Source: a bacterium (GTDB lineage: Bacteria > Hinthialibacterota > Hinthialibacteria > OLB16). From it: a stretch of 64,000 bases of DNA. The stretch lies in contig JAJVIK010000020.1 in NCBI GenBank assembly GCA_022072055.1, positions 87,323-151,322 of the forward strand. The letters are read 5' to 3'. The first letter of the stretch is position 1. Each line of letters opens with the position of its first letter. Shown piece after piece: positions 20,681 to 29,948 of this stretch. Below the pieces are notes generated by a model, which was not told where the DNA came from, ran no database searches, and saw nothing but the letters and a program-made list of their open reading frames with translations. Position numbers and translations under genes: made by a program.

Positions 20681-21133
20681 GTGAATTCCTCTTTTCGCTC
20701 ATGATCGTCCTCAGTTTGTCCCGCCCTCGGTCCCCCCGAAGGCGCTCTCCACCCACCCACCCGGTCGGCTTCGCCGATGCGGCGGACAGGGGCCAATTCC
20801 ATTTCAGTCAGTTGGGATTTGACTCTGGGATCAACTACGGATGGTATGATCAGATATCAAGGTTCAGGCTATCCGACCGAGTTTTCCGACGGCGCGAGCG
20901 CCACCGGCCTTTCCCGAGCGGACCGCATACCCAGCCGCCGAATGGCCTTGCTCCTAACCGCAACAGACCTCCAGTCGCAAGCTTCCGCCACACCTGATTG
21001 GAAAAGGCTCGCGCCTTTCCACACGCCTCTCCCCTAAACGGGCTGGGGAGTCACCAGGCAGATTGAACAGCCTCTTCATCGGGATTGTCAACACCTTTCC
21101 TCCGAATCCCGTCCATCTCCCCGAATCAAGCCT
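20681..21133. other. intergenic region upstream of rpsA
   Basis: About 450 bases between the start of rpsA and the end of a lipoprotein gene on the same strand. It should contain the rpsA promoter and leader, but I could not pick a convincing -35/-10 pair. CTCCCC (21029-21034) pairs with GGGGAG (21045-21050) downstream of the lipoprotein gene, a possible weak terminator without a U-tract. No tRNA or protein gene is evident. Confidence 0.45.
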
Positions 21134-22198
21134 TCATCGCCCACCCAAGCGGTCCACCAGGGCGCGGATTGTGGGCTGGTCCGGGTTAAGCGCGAGAGAC
21201 TGCTCAAAACTCTTCTTGGCGAGGAAACGTTGGAGGCGCTTGAGCTCCCCCAGCCCCTTGAGGCAAAACGCGGCGGCCTCGGCGGGGCTGTCCGCGATCA
21301 CCTCCTCGCAGGTCTCGATGGCGCGATTGGGGTCATCCCCCATCAGGTAGCAGAGGGCCGCGCCGAGCTTCGCGCGGGTCGCCACCGTAGGTTCATCGGC
21401 GAGCCCCTCAAAAGTGGCTTGAGCGGTGGCGATGGCTCGTTCGGTAAGGTCAATGTAGGCCCCATAGAGGCGCACCAACGGGTTGTCCGCGAGTTCAGCC
21501 GGAGCCTCCGAAAGGGTCTTCCGGGCGGTCTGCAGATCGTTGTCCCGAAGATAGAGGGCCACATCGATCAGGAAGGTGTCCAGATTGTTCCCCGTGCGTT
21601 GATTCCAGACTGTGAGGGTGGATCGAGCCCCGATCAGGTCCCCCTGCCAGGACTGGGCACGGGCCAGGGCCAGATAGGTTTCCTTGCGGTCGGGGTTCAG
21701 ACGAAGCGCCTTGTTGAGCGCCTCCACCGCCGGTTCCGGGGAGATGGCCGCGATCCCTTGGAGGAAAAGCAGATACTCGTTTTCGGGGTCCCGTTCCAGC
21801 AGGGTCTTGAGCACCGCGAACGCCTGCCCGGAATCCCCCTTCATCACATAGGCCTCGGCAAGCCGCTTCTGGAAGTCGGGGTCATCACCCAAACCTTCGA
21901 CTGTCTGAACCTTTTTCAGGAGCTGAACCGCCTCCTCCCACTTCTTCTCTCGGAAATAGACTTCGATCAGGTTGGCAAGGAGGGTCTTGTTGGTCGGCGC
22001 CGCCGCAAGGGCCTGTCGCAGGAGTCTGTCCGCGCCCGCGAGATCCTCCTTTTGCACACACTCCAGCGCGGCCTGGTTCAGCGCCGCTGGGTTTTCGCCG
22101 CAGCCCGCCAGGAACAGTATCCCAGCCAGCGCAATCAGATGAAAAGCGAGTGGCCCCCGCTCACCAAGCCTCTTCAGGAATTCAAACCTATGGCCCAT
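21134..22198 (-). CDS. TPR-repeat lipoprotein
   Basis: A 354-residue lipoprotein. The N-terminus has a basic start, a hydrophobic stretch (HLIALAGILFLAGC) and the lipobox LAGC with Cys33. The mature part is built of tetratricopeptide units in which small residues recur at the expected positions: CVQKEDLAGADRLLRQALAAAP, NKTLLANLIEVYFREKKWEEAVQLL, PEPAVEALNKALRLNPDRKETYLALARA and a C-terminal AAAFCLKGLGELKRLQRFLAKKSFEQSLAL. It is probably anchored in the outer or inner membrane facing the periplasm and acts as a protein-interaction scaffold. No neighbour gives a specific role. Confidence 0.8.
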   Translation of the reverse strand: MGHRFEFLKRLGERGPLAFHLIALAGILFLAGCGENPAALNQAALECVQKEDLAGADRLLRQALAAAPTNKTLLANLIEVYFREKKWEEAVQLLKKVQTVEGLGDDPDFQKRLAEAYVMKGDSGQAFAVLKTLLERDPENEYLLFLQGIAAISPEPAVEALNKALRLNPDRKETYLALARAQSWQGDLIGARSTLTVWNQRTGNNLDTFLIDVALYLRDNDLQTARKTLSEAPAELADNPLVRLYGAYIDLTERAIATAQATFEGLADEPTVATRAKLGAALCYLMGDDPNRAIETCEEVIADSPAEAAAFCLKGLGELKRLQRFLAKKSFEQSLALNPDQPTIRALVDRLGGR

Positions 22199-22403
22199 TC
22201 CAGCTCACTCCTCAACTCATCAACAATTGGGATGGAATCCGGGAACATCTCGAGACGGCGCCTTCCCCCACGCCGCATGTCTGTCCATTCCACAGTCTGC
22301 CCGTTCGGGGGCTGTCTGTACAGGGTCTAGCGCCACGCTGAACCAAGCGCGGCTCGGTTGTCGTTCGAGCTGCGGGTATTCCAGAAGCAACCGGGTTGAG
22401 CGC

Positions 22404-23837
22404 TCAAAAAGTAACCCGTTCCACCTTGCCCGCCACAAGCCGGAACGGCTTGGAGAGCAGCGAGGCCCGGCCCACTTGAGCCTGATAGGTTCCAGGCTTC
22501 ACCCGATGGAAGTAAAACCGGCCATTGGCGTCGGTTCGGGTTTCCGCGAGCTTGCGGCGGTCCCCATCCAGAAGTAGAACCGGAAAACCCCCGCGATGCT
22601 GGGGGTCGCGCCCCGCCACGATCCCCGTGGTGGGACGATTGAGCCAGCCCGGGGAGGGGACCGGAGCCGGGTCCTGGAACAATGACCCGGAGATCTCACG
22701 CAATACATACTGGGGCTCCCGCTCGCTCGACTCGGCCTGATTGTAACTGAACAGCGCCACCCCATCCGCGCCCAGGCGTTCCGCGACCTCGGCTTGACGT
22801 TTGGTGCCTTCAAGCGGGTTCAGCCACGCCCCCAAGCCTACAATCAGGTGACGGTCGGTGTTGGTCGCGCGCGCCAGTTTCACCCAGTCCACGAAATCCT
22901 GGGACTGTCCGGGGTCATTGGCGCGCTTGTAGTCCATCGGCACATTGATGTCGATCAGCCCCTCCCGGACCCAACCGACCCAGTCTTGCAGGGCATCCTT
23001 GTAGGCGCGGGTCTTAGTGAAATCCCCATCCGGAATCCCGCCCCAAGTGATGGTGGCGGCTGAGAGGGCGATCCCGGGACGAATATCTCGAATCTCGCCG
23101 GAGATCCGGCGCACGATCGCGGTGACCTGCTCGCGACGCCAAGCCGACCATTGGGGATCGGACGGGGCGGGGACATCCTTCCGTCCGGTTTCCTTCTGAA
23201 ACCGAAACAAGGCCGCCGGGTTGTATCCCCAGTCCGCGGTCGGGTAGCGGATGTAATCCAGATGCAGGCCATCGACGGGATAGTTGGTGACCAACTCCTT
23301 GGCCACATTGACCACGAAATCCTGAACCTCGGGATGGCCCGGGTCCAGAAAATGGTTGCTTTCGGCATCCTGCTTGCCCCCCTTGTGGGTCTTCGAAAGC
23401 CACTCCGGGTGGGCATGAGTCACATGTTGCGGTTTCTGGTCCTTGGGCGGGAAGGGTTTCTCCTTCCAAGCCCTGAGGGCGACCATCCAGGCGTGGACTT
23501 CCAAGGGGCGGAGCTTTGAATTCCTCGTTTTGGCGAAGCGCAGCGCGGTTCCGAGAGGGTCATAGTTCGGGTCTGTCAGGGAGGTGGCCCGGGGGAGCCA
23601 TTGGCTACGGTGGTGAGCGTCCATGGTCTTTACGGCTTCGACAAAAACCAGGTTGAAGTTGTGTTGACGCAGGCGTTCGAAGGTGAGACGACAGGTTGCC
23701 TCATCCAGAAAACCCGGATTCCAGGAGTCGAGCCAAATCGCGCGATATTCCGACGCGGACATGACGGTGGATGCCCAGCCGAACAAAAACGGTAAGGCGA
23801 GCAGGCGCGAAAGGACCCGCGTGGCGCCGATCTGCAT
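22404..23837 (-). CDS. GHL10-type glycosidase-like secreted protein with C-terminal Ig-like domain
   Basis: A 477-residue exported protein starting at ATG 23837 (GGAGG 8 nt upstream) with a signal peptide ending near VMSAS. The catalytic-type domain matches the glycosyl-hydrolase-like 10 (UPF0748/DUF187) family: RAIWLDSWNPGFLDEAT near the start, FNLVFVEAVK, a HAWMVALRAW strand, VDGLHLDYIRYP, and PMDYKR further on. Known relatives act on glycans or peptidoglycan. The last 70 residues (GIVAGRDPQHRGGFPVLLLDG to the end) look like a carboxypeptidase-regulatory, transthyretin-like Ig fold. It lies 71 nt downstream of lpxK on the same strand, so it may serve the cell envelope. The longer frame to 23948 lacks a good start. 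Confidence 0.8.
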   Translation of the reverse strand: MQIGATRVLSRLLALPFLFGWASTVMSASEYRAIWLDSWNPGFLDEATCRLTFERLRQHNFNLVFVEAVKTMDAHHRSQWLPRATSLTDPNYDPLGTALRFAKTRNSKLRPLEVHAWMVALRAWKEKPFPPKDQKPQHVTHAHPEWLSKTHKGGKQDAESNHFLDPGHPEVQDFVVNVAKELVTNYPVDGLHLDYIRYPTADWGYNPAALFRFQKETGRKDVPAPSDPQWSAWRREQVTAIVRRISGEIRDIRPGIALSAATITWGGIPDGDFTKTRAYKDALQDWVGWVREGLIDINVPMDYKRANDPGQSQDFVDWVKLARATNTDRHLIVGLGAWLNPLEGTKRQAEVAERLGADGVALFSYNQAESSEREPQYVLREISGSLFQDPAPVPSPGWLNRPTTGIVAGRDPQHRGGFPVLLLDGDRRKLAETRTDANGRFYFHRVKPGTYQAQVGRASLLSKPFRLVAGKVERVTF

Positions 23838-23908
23838 GGAAACTGCCTCCCCTCGGTTATTTCGCGTCCGGAGCATTCCCAACGGAACGATTCCCCTCCG
23901 GCAAGGTC

Positions 23909-25000
23909 TCACCCACGCGAAACAGGCGCGATATCCGCGCGACTCCATGTCAACTTCAGAGTTTCCTTGAGATATTCTAGCCCAACTCCATCTTTCAAGC
24001 CAAGTTCAATCATAATCGGAACCTCCTCCGCAGTCCACCCCGTTGTGAACTCCGCCAGTCGGACCGCATCCTTGGCCGTGGTCACCAACCGGAGCCCTCG
24101 TTCCCGCGCGAGCCGTCGCTCCGCTTCAGCCTCTTCTCGCGTGAAGGCATGGTGGTCGCGAAAGATGGAATGGGAGTGCACGTGCAGCCCCACGGCGCGC
24201 GCGGTGGCCTCGAAACCCGAGGGCGAGGCGATCCCGGAAAGGAGCCTCGCGGGACGGTCCCTCGGAAGGGTCTCCAGCGGCAGCCAATCCTCATCCGCCA
24301 GCGGACGCCAAGCGGTCGGTTCCAAATCAATCTCAAAATCAGGGGTCGGCAAATGGGGTCCCAGCGGGGATACGGACAATCCCGCGCGTCGCGCCAGGCC
24401 GATGGCATCCGCGCGATCAAGAGCGGCGGGAGGCTCCCGAAGCGGACCTCGCGGGAGGAGCCTTCCATTCCCCAGCCCTATCGCGGCATCCACCAGCACG
24501 AGATCCAGATCGCGCGCCAGCGCCAGATGCTGAAAGCCATCATCGAGGATGAAGAAATCGATCCACGGCTCCCGTTCAAGCGCCAAGCGCCCAGCTTGGG
24601 CGCGGTCCCGGCCCACATAAACACAGCCGCTTCGGAGTCCTTGCGCCAGCAGAGTCGGTTCATCTCCGAAGAACCTCCAATCGCTCGGCCCCTTGGTCAC
24701 CCGCGCGGGGGATTGGATGGAAACCCCATAACCCCGCGAGAGGACGCATGGGACAAGGCCTTCCCGTTCCGCCCACTGGGAAATCCACTGGACTAAGGGG
24801 GTCTTCCCCGACCCGCCCACGGTCAGATTCCCGACTGAGATCACGGGCCGTGGGAGGGTTTCCCGCCGAGCCAGTTTACGCCGCTGATCCCAACGGAGTC
24901 CGGCGCGGTATCCGAGCTCGGCCACGGCAAGCGGGAGCTCCAGCAGTCTCCCCAAAAAGCCGGCCTCACCCCGCCAAATACGTTCGATCAGTCGGACCAT
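23909..25000 (-). CDS. lpxK: tetraacyldisaccharide 4'-kinase
   Basis: LpxK phosphorylates the 4' position of the lipid A disaccharide at the inner membrane. The family hallmarks are clear: ERIWRGEAG near the N-terminus, PVISVGNLTVGGSGKTP (P-loop at residues 57-68), CVLSRGYG, GDEPTLLAQ, and FFILDDGFQHLALARDLDLVLVD. The protein has 363 residues, slightly longer than E. coli LpxK (328). Its presence shows that the organism makes lipid A and therefore has an outer membrane with LPS. It is transcribed away from the Rrf2 gene. Confidence 0.95.
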   Translation of the reverse strand: MVRLIERIWRGEAGFLGRLLELPLAVAELGYRAGLRWDQRRKLARRETLPRPVISVGNLTVGGSGKTPLVQWISQWAEREGLVPCVLSRGYGVSIQSPARVTKGPSDWRFFGDEPTLLAQGLRSGCVYVGRDRAQAGRLALEREPWIDFFILDDGFQHLALARDLDLVLVDAAIGLGNGRLLPRGPLREPPAALDRADAIGLARRAGLSVSPLGPHLPTPDFEIDLEPTAWRPLADEDWLPLETLPRDRPARLLSGIASPSGFEATARAVGLHVHSHSIFRDHHAFTREEAEAERRLARERGLRLVTTAKDAVRLAEFTTGWTAEEVPIMIELGLKDGVGLEYLKETLKLTWSRADIAPVSRG

Positions 25001-25041
25001 GAGCGCTCCATCTTAGCAGCTCGGCCAGGAAACTCAGCCGC

Positions 25042-25069
25042 TTGACTTTTCGAGTTTACCCGATAGACT
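25042..25069 (+). promoter_or_regulatory. promoter of the Rrf2-DUF2061-sulfatase operon
   Basis: TTGACT (25042-25047) and TAGACT (25064-25069) are spaced by 16 bp and lie 31 nt before the Rrf2-family start codon. Both boxes match 5 of 6 consensus bases. Rrf2 proteins usually bind near their own promoter, so autoregulation is likely. Confidence 0.7.
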
Positions 25070-25100
25070 CCCTTTTCTCCATCGGAAAGATAGAGTAATC

Positions 25101-25562
25101 ATGCTCACCAAGAAGTCCAAGTACGCCCTCCAGGCCCTCCTGCACCTCGCGCGCCGTCACGGCCAGGGCCCGGTCTTGATTTCCGACTTGGCGGATCAGG
25201 AAAGGATTCCCCGAAAATTCCTGGAGCTGATTCTCCTGGACCTGAAGAACGGGGGGATTCTCCAGAGCAAGAAGGGCAAGGGCGGGGGGTATGCCTTGGG
25301 GAAGAGTCCGACGGAGATTACCTTTGGGAGCGTGATCCGGATTCTCGAGGGGCCGCTAGCGCCGATCCCGTGCGTGAGCCAGATGGCCTACCGCCCGTGC
25401 GAGGAATGTCGGGATGAACTGACCTGCGGGATTCGCGTGGTCATGAAGGAAGTGCGCGACGCCACCGCGAGGATTTTGGACAGCACCACCCTGGCGGACG
25501 CCCTCCGGCGCGCCGAGTGGCAAAGCCGCGAGGAAGGCGCGGCGCTGATGTATTACATCTGA
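25101..25562 (+). CDS. Rrf2-family transcriptional regulator
   Basis: A 153-residue winged-helix regulator of the Rrf2 family (relatives: CymR, IscR, NsrR). The N-terminal block MLTKKSKYALQALLHLARRHG is typical, followed by the recognition region IPRKFLELILLDLKNGGILQSKKGKGGGYALG. The C-terminal half has four cysteines in the order C-x9-C-x2-C-x6-C (PCVSQMAYRPCEECRDELTC). Rrf2 proteins with cysteines here bind an iron-sulfur cluster or sense cysteine. The next gene starts 3 nt after its stop and encodes a DUF2061 protein linked elsewhere to sulfate assimilation, so a sulfur-related signal is a reasonable inference. Confidence 0.88.
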   Translation: MLTKKSKYALQALLHLARRHGQGPVLISDLADQERIPRKFLELILLDLKNGGILQSKKGKGGGYALGKSPTEITFGSVIRILEGPLAPIPCVSQMAYRPCEECRDELTCGIRVVMKEVRDATARILDSTTLADALRRAEWQSREEGAALMYYI

Positions 25563-25565
25563 ATC

Positions 25566-25814
25566 ATGGATGGAGACTCGAAAGTGAAAGTGATGGATTC
25601 CCACCGGAGAAGCATCGCCAAGGCTCTGACCTATCGGGTGATGGGGTTTGTGGTCACGCTCGGGGTGGCCTACGCGGTGACCGAGAGCACATCCACCGCC
25701 GCGACCATCGGGGCGGCGGACACTCTGGCCAAAATCTTTGCGTACTATGCTCACGAAAGAATGTGGACATACCTCCCTTTTGGAAGAAGACAGGAGCCGG
25801 AGTACGAGATTTGA
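25566..25814 (+). CDS. DUF2061 membrane protein
   Basis: An 82-residue protein. HRRSIAKALTYRVMGFVVTLGVAYAVT forms the first membrane segment with the family's RSIAKAxTYR start, and AATIGAADTLAKIFAYYAHERMWTYLPFG is the second with the conserved YxHERxW end. DUF2061 proteins occur alone or near sulfate-activation genes (some are fused to CysC). The gene lies between an Rrf2 regulator (3 nt upstream) and a sulfatase (22 nt downstream), which fits a role in sulfur handling. Molecular function is unknown. Confidence 0.85.
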   Translation: MDGDSKVKVMDSHRRSIAKALTYRVMGFVVTLGVAYAVTESTSTAATIGAADTLAKIFAYYAHERMWTYLPFGRRQEPEYEI

Positions 25815-25836
25815 GCCGATGACCGGAGGTGGGAAA

Positions 25837-27174
25837 ATGGACTCGATGGCGACACGGTTCCTGGGAATCCTGATTGCACTGGCGGCCGCGTTTGCCGATG
25901 TCGAGGCCACAGCCACCGAACATCGCCCACCGAATTTCATCCTCATCTACGCGGATGACCTCGGCTATGGCGACCTGGGCTGCTATGGCAACACCGAGAT
26001 CGCCACCCCGAACCTGGACCGCATGGCGGCGGAGGGGTTGCGCTTCACCAGCTTCTATTCGTGCTCCCCGGTTTGCACGCCCTCCCGCGCCGGGTTGCTC
26101 ACCGGCCGCTATCCGATCCGAAGCGGACTCACCCATGTGCTCTTCCCCTACTCGAAGACGGGAATCGAGGACTCCGAGATCACCCTCGCGGAGGCGCTCA
26201 AGGAGAAAGGCTATGCGACCGCGTGCGTGGGCAAGTGGCACCTCGGACATCTGCCCGAGTTTCTCCCGACCCAGCACGGCTTCGACCAGTATTACGGCAT
26301 CCCCTACAGCAACGACATGCATGTCGCCGAACGCGGCGATCCCCCGCTTCCGCTGATGCGCGGGACCGAGATCATCGAGCAGCCAGCAGACCAGGACACC
26401 TTGACCCGGCGCTACACCGAGGAGTCCATCCGATTCATCACCGAGAACAGGGATCGCCCCTTCTTTCTCTACCTCCCGCACACGATGGTTCATGTGCCGC
26501 TCCATGTCTCCCCGGAGTTCGCCGGGAAATCCAAGCGCGGGCTGTATGGGGACGCCGTGGAGGAGGTCGATTGGAGCGTGGGGCGGATTCTCACGGCCCT
26601 CAGGGAACTGGGGCTTGAGGAAAACACGCTGGTGATCTTCACCAGCGACAACGGTCCCTGGTTGATCAAGAAGGAGCATGGTGGCGTCGCCGGCCCGCTC
26701 CGAAACGGCAAGGGAACAGTCTTTGAGGGGGGCGTGCGGGAGCCGTGCGTGGTTCGATGGCCCGGAAAGATCAAAGCCGGGACAGTCACGCATGAAGCCG
26801 CGATGAATGTGGACCTGTTCCCGACCTTTGTCGCGCTCGCCGGGGGGACAGTGACGGGGGACCGTGCGCCGGACGGCAAGGACATCAGCCCGGTCTTCTT
26901 CGGAACCGGCAAACGCGCGGACCAGGAGTTCTTCTTCTATCACGGTTCGGAGCTAAGGGCGCATCGCTCCGGACCTTGGAAGTATTACAGGCCCTTCAAG
27001 GAGACGGTGAAGGAGAAGGAGCTCGAACACCCGGAGATGCTCTTCAACCTGGAGGCGGACCTTTCCGAAACCACCAACCTCGCGGACAAACAACCGGAGA
27101 TCGCGGCTCGTCTCGCGGGTGAGATGACGGAGTTCGAGAAAGGGCTGGGCGCGGTCCCGGAATCGAAACGGTAA
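25837..27174 (+). CDS. arylsulfatase-type sulfatase (formylglycine-dependent)
   Basis: Hydrolyses sulfate esters, probably on a sulfated carbohydrate, outside the cytoplasm. ATG 25837 has GGAGGT 6 nt upstream and starts a signal peptide (MDSMATRFLGILIALAAAFA); the frame from 25738 overlaps the preceding gene and lacks a site. The 445-residue protein shows metal-binding DD at residues 40-41 (IYADDLGYGDLGCYG), the formylglycine site C80-T-P-S-R followed by AGLLTGRYP, KWHLG, TMVHVPLHV and TSDNGP. The Cys must be converted by a sulfatase-modifying enzyme encoded elsewhere. It is the third gene of the Rrf2 operon. Confidence 0.93.
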   Translation: MDSMATRFLGILIALAAAFADVEATATEHRPPNFILIYADDLGYGDLGCYGNTEIATPNLDRMAAEGLRFTSFYSCSPVCTPSRAGLLTGRYPIRSGLTHVLFPYSKTGIEDSEITLAEALKEKGYATACVGKWHLGHLPEFLPTQHGFDQYYGIPYSNDMHVAERGDPPLPLMRGTEIIEQPADQDTLTRRYTEESIRFITENRDRPFFLYLPHTMVHVPLHVSPEFAGKSKRGLYGDAVEEVDWSVGRILTALRELGLEENTLVIFTSDNGPWLIKKEHGGVAGPLRNGKGTVFEGGVREPCVVRWPGKIKAGTVTHEAAMNVDLFPTFVALAGGTVTGDRAPDGKDISPVFFGTGKRADQEFFFYHGSELRAHRSGPWKYYRPFKETVKEKELEHPEMLFNLEADLSETTNLADKQPEIAARLAGEMTEFEKGLGAVPESKR

Positions 27175-27188
27175 GCGGGTTCGAGCGA

Positions 27189-29948
27189 CTACCGAAGAAG
27201 CGCCTGGAGCGGTTCCGGGGTGGCCTCGGCGGTCCAGATCAGGGACTCCGAGGGAATTGCCAGTCGGTAGTGGCCCGCGCGGTCGCTTTCGATCCAGGCC
27301 GAATGGCCTGGGGGAGGCGGCCCCAGGCGCGCGCGCAGGTCGCTGATCCGCTGCGAGAGGTGCTCGGGATCGACCCCCAGCGCCTTCTTGGGAACCCAAC
27401 CTTCGCTGTCCCCATTGAACCTTCCGCGAACCAAGCGCAGCAGGAGCTCCGCCCCACGCATCCCCATGAGCGCCTCTTGCTTCCAAGTCCTGGCCAGGAA
27501 GTAAGCCCCGCGAGTCTCGAAGTCCACGCACAGGAGCGCGGGACGGGCGCCCCTCGCCGCCTCCCCGTTCTTGGGGAGACGGGAGGGGCTGGAGGTGGGG
27601 GCTTGGGCTGAGTTCGATGGGGGATTTGGGGGATGGCCGCTTGACCTTTGAGATTTCCTTCCGTTCCCGCGCGAGAGAATCTCCTCCACAAAGGCGCGCA
27701 CGCGCCCGAACCGCGAGGGCGAAAGGATTCGAGGGAAGTCCGCGGGATTCGCGGTAAGCAGGTCACGCGGGTGATGGAGTTCGCGGGCAAGGAGGATCTT
27801 GCGGTCCCGTTCGAGGAGATCCGAGGGAATCAGCTCCCAGGCCAAGGCCTCTTCCGGAAGTCCGCACCCGACCCGGCGCGCGAGTCCGCGCAGCGCCGCG
27901 CATCCCTCCGCGGAGCGCCCGCGCGCGCGCCAGATGTCCGCGAGCGCCTCCAGCAGCCAGCGCGCCCCTTCGCCAACCGCGTGCAGGCTCCCCGGCGAGA
28001 ATCCGAGACGCTCCCGAAGGCGCGGGACAGGCTCGCCCGAGGCCCAAGCATGGAGTGCGCTAGCGAGCTTGGCGGCATCCTCGGCGCGCCTTGAGACCGA
28101 GCCTTCCTCGGTCCAGCGTCCCCCCAGCGAATGCAGGCTCTCCCAACCCAGGCGCTCGCGCGCCTGCTCGACCCACCGCGCGCGCGCCTCGGGCTGGATT
28201 TCGCGCGGCCAGGACCATTCCTGGGTCTCCTCGGCGCCCGCGATCACCAAGAGGGCGAGAAGGTCGGAGGGGACATTCCCCTCGAAGCGTTGAACCCACT
28301 CGGCGAAGGTCCGAGCGGTCTCGAAGGAGAACCCGCGCAGCGCCACGACCCGCCCCAGCGGCGAGAGCTCGAAGCGCTCCCCCTCCGCATCGGGTGTGGG
28401 CAGCGCTTCGAGCAAGCCGAGGCTCCTCGCGCGCTCGATCCCTTCCGCCAAGCGCTGTTCGAGATGCGGCAGGGGAATCGCCTTGGAGGAGAGGAGACCC
28501 GCGAGCAAGTCGAGGAGTTTTTTCGAGGTGTCTTGTCCCAAGGCCACCCCGGCGAGCAGGTGTGGTCCCAGATCGCCAGCCAGGAGTGTGGGGCGCAGCC
28601 TTGGGGCCAGGTCGGTCCAATAGAATCTCCGGTAGAGGTCCCACTCCCGCTGGTTCCGCGCGACCAGCAGCGCGCGACCATGCGCCTCACCCAGGCCGAG
28701 CCGCCCGGCGCGACCGGCCATGTTTCGGACAAGAGCCTCCGGGAGCAGCGATAGGTCCCCGGCCTGCCCGCTCCGATTCCAGACAAAGGGGTGAATCAGC
28801 ACGCTCCGGGCGGGGAGGTTGACCCCCATGGCGAGGGTGGAGGTGCAACACAGGATCCGCACCGCCCCGGAGCGAAAAGCCTCCTCCACCAGCGCACGGC
28901 TTCGGGGCGAACAGTCCGCGTGGTGGAAAGCGACCCCCTCGGAAAGGCAGAACTGAAGGGATTCATCCTCGAGATCCTCGGCTCCCTCGGGGAGTTGACC
29001 CACCGAACCCAGAAAGGGGGCCGCTTCGGCGAGCAGTCGCGCGGCTTGCTCGGCCTCGCGCCGGGTGGGGAGGAACAGGAGCACCGAACCATCCTCGTTG
29101 GAAAGCCCGACCGCAAGACGGAGCAGGTCTCCCTCGACTCCCCCTTCGGGATCGGAGATCGGCAGCGCCTCGGCCTCCACCAAGCCGGTGTTGTGGGAGC
29201 GATAGATGGAGACCCAGATGTTGGCCACGCTTGGGGGGCGTTGGACGCCATATTCCTCCAGCGCCGTTCGCGCGAGTTCCCCATCCGCGAGGACAATTCC
29301 TTGGCGCAGATCGATGGGCCGTCGCCGCGCGGTGAGGATCCGCCCCCCAAAGTCGTCGATCAGCGGGTCATCCGGGGCGATCACGCCGAGCAGGCCGATC
29401 CGCCGCACGCGAGGGACCCCGCGCTTGAGCAAGGCGAGCAGGAATTCAAGGTCCGGGCCGCGCGCCTGGTCCTCCACCCCCTGGAGTTCATCCACCACCG
29501 CCACGCCGATCCCGCGAAGGAAGGTCGGTTCACGCAGCGCGAGGTGTTTGAGCTTCTCGTGGATCAGAACCGCAATGTCGTAGTCCCCGCGCTCCAGGTC
29601 CGAGAGATGCTCGGAATACTCGCCGGTGGCGAGGCGGATTCGGAGACCGTATTTGGCGTAGCGGCGACTGAAGAGCTCGAACTTCTCGCGGGCGAGGGCC
29701 TTGAGGGGAACGGAAAAGACCGCGCGCTTGCCGAGCAGCGCCGCTCCGACCCCGGCCAGCTCGCCGATGAGGGTCTTGCCGCAAGAGGTGGGGAGGGAGA
29801 CCAGCAGGTCCTCTTCACCGAGGAGGTTGCAGCGCAGGACCGCCTCGACCTGCGGCTCGAGCAGTTCGGTGACCCCATCGGCCTTGAGGGCTTCGAGGAT
29901 GCCCTTGGGGAACCCGAAACGGGAGAGGATCTCAATCGACGCGGACAT
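27189..29948 (-). CDS. Ski2-like superfamily 2 helicase (Hel308-related)
   Basis: A 919-residue ATP-dependent helicase. Motif I reads LPTSCGKTLIGE, motif II VVDELQGVED (DELQ rather than DEVH), motif III/IV region LLGVIAPDDPLIDD, the second RecA domain has FLPTRREAEQAARLL, and motif VI NMAGRAGRLGLGEAHG. This arrangement and the long C-terminal winged-helix/ratchet region are those of Ski2/Hel308-type enzymes. A helix-hairpin-helix-like stretch (HHPRDLLTANPADFPRIL) and an extra C-terminal domain of about 120 residues follow. The start is ATG 29948: the coding frame extends upstream to 30344 but that part is antisense to parD and lies beyond the promoter. DNA or RNA repair is the likely role. 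Confidence 0.87.
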   Translation of the reverse strand: MSASIEILSRFGFPKGILEALKADGVTELLEPQVEAVLRCNLLGEEDLLVSLPTSCGKTLIGELAGVGAALLGKRAVFSVPLKALAREKFELFSRRYAKYGLRIRLATGEYSEHLSDLERGDYDIAVLIHEKLKHLALREPTFLRGIGVAVVDELQGVEDQARGPDLEFLLALLKRGVPRVRRIGLLGVIAPDDPLIDDFGGRILTARRRPIDLRQGIVLADGELARTALEEYGVQRPPSVANIWVSIYRSHNTGLVEAEALPISDPEGGVEGDLLRLAVGLSNEDGSVLLFLPTRREAEQAARLLAEAAPFLGSVGQLPEGAEDLEDESLQFCLSEGVAFHHADCSPRSRALVEEAFRSGAVRILCCTSTLAMGVNLPARSVLIHPFVWNRSGQAGDLSLLPEALVRNMAGRAGRLGLGEAHGRALLVARNQREWDLYRRFYWTDLAPRLRPTLLAGDLGPHLLAGVALGQDTSKKLLDLLAGLLSSKAIPLPHLEQRLAEGIERARSLGLLEALPTPDAEGERFELSPLGRVVALRGFSFETARTFAEWVQRFEGNVPSDLLALLVIAGAEETQEWSWPREIQPEARARWVEQARERLGWESLHSLGGRWTEEGSVSRRAEDAAKLASALHAWASGEPVPRLRERLGFSPGSLHAVGEGARWLLEALADIWRARGRSAEGCAALRGLARRVGCGLPEEALAWELIPSDLLERDRKILLARELHHPRDLLTANPADFPRILSPSRFGRVRAFVEEILSRGNGRKSQRSSGHPPNPPSNSAQAPTSSPSRLPKNGEAARGARPALLCVDFETRGAYFLARTWKQEALMGMRGAELLLRLVRGRFNGDSEGWVPKKALGVDPEHLSQRISDLRARLGPPPPGHSAWIESDRAGHYRLAIPSESLIWTAEATPEPLQALLR

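Noticed and set aside
20681..21133. Small protein or tRNA gene in the gap upstream of rpsA.
   Set aside because: No cloverleaf-type pairing, no T-loop consensus and no frame with a ribosome site or recognisable protein features was seen.
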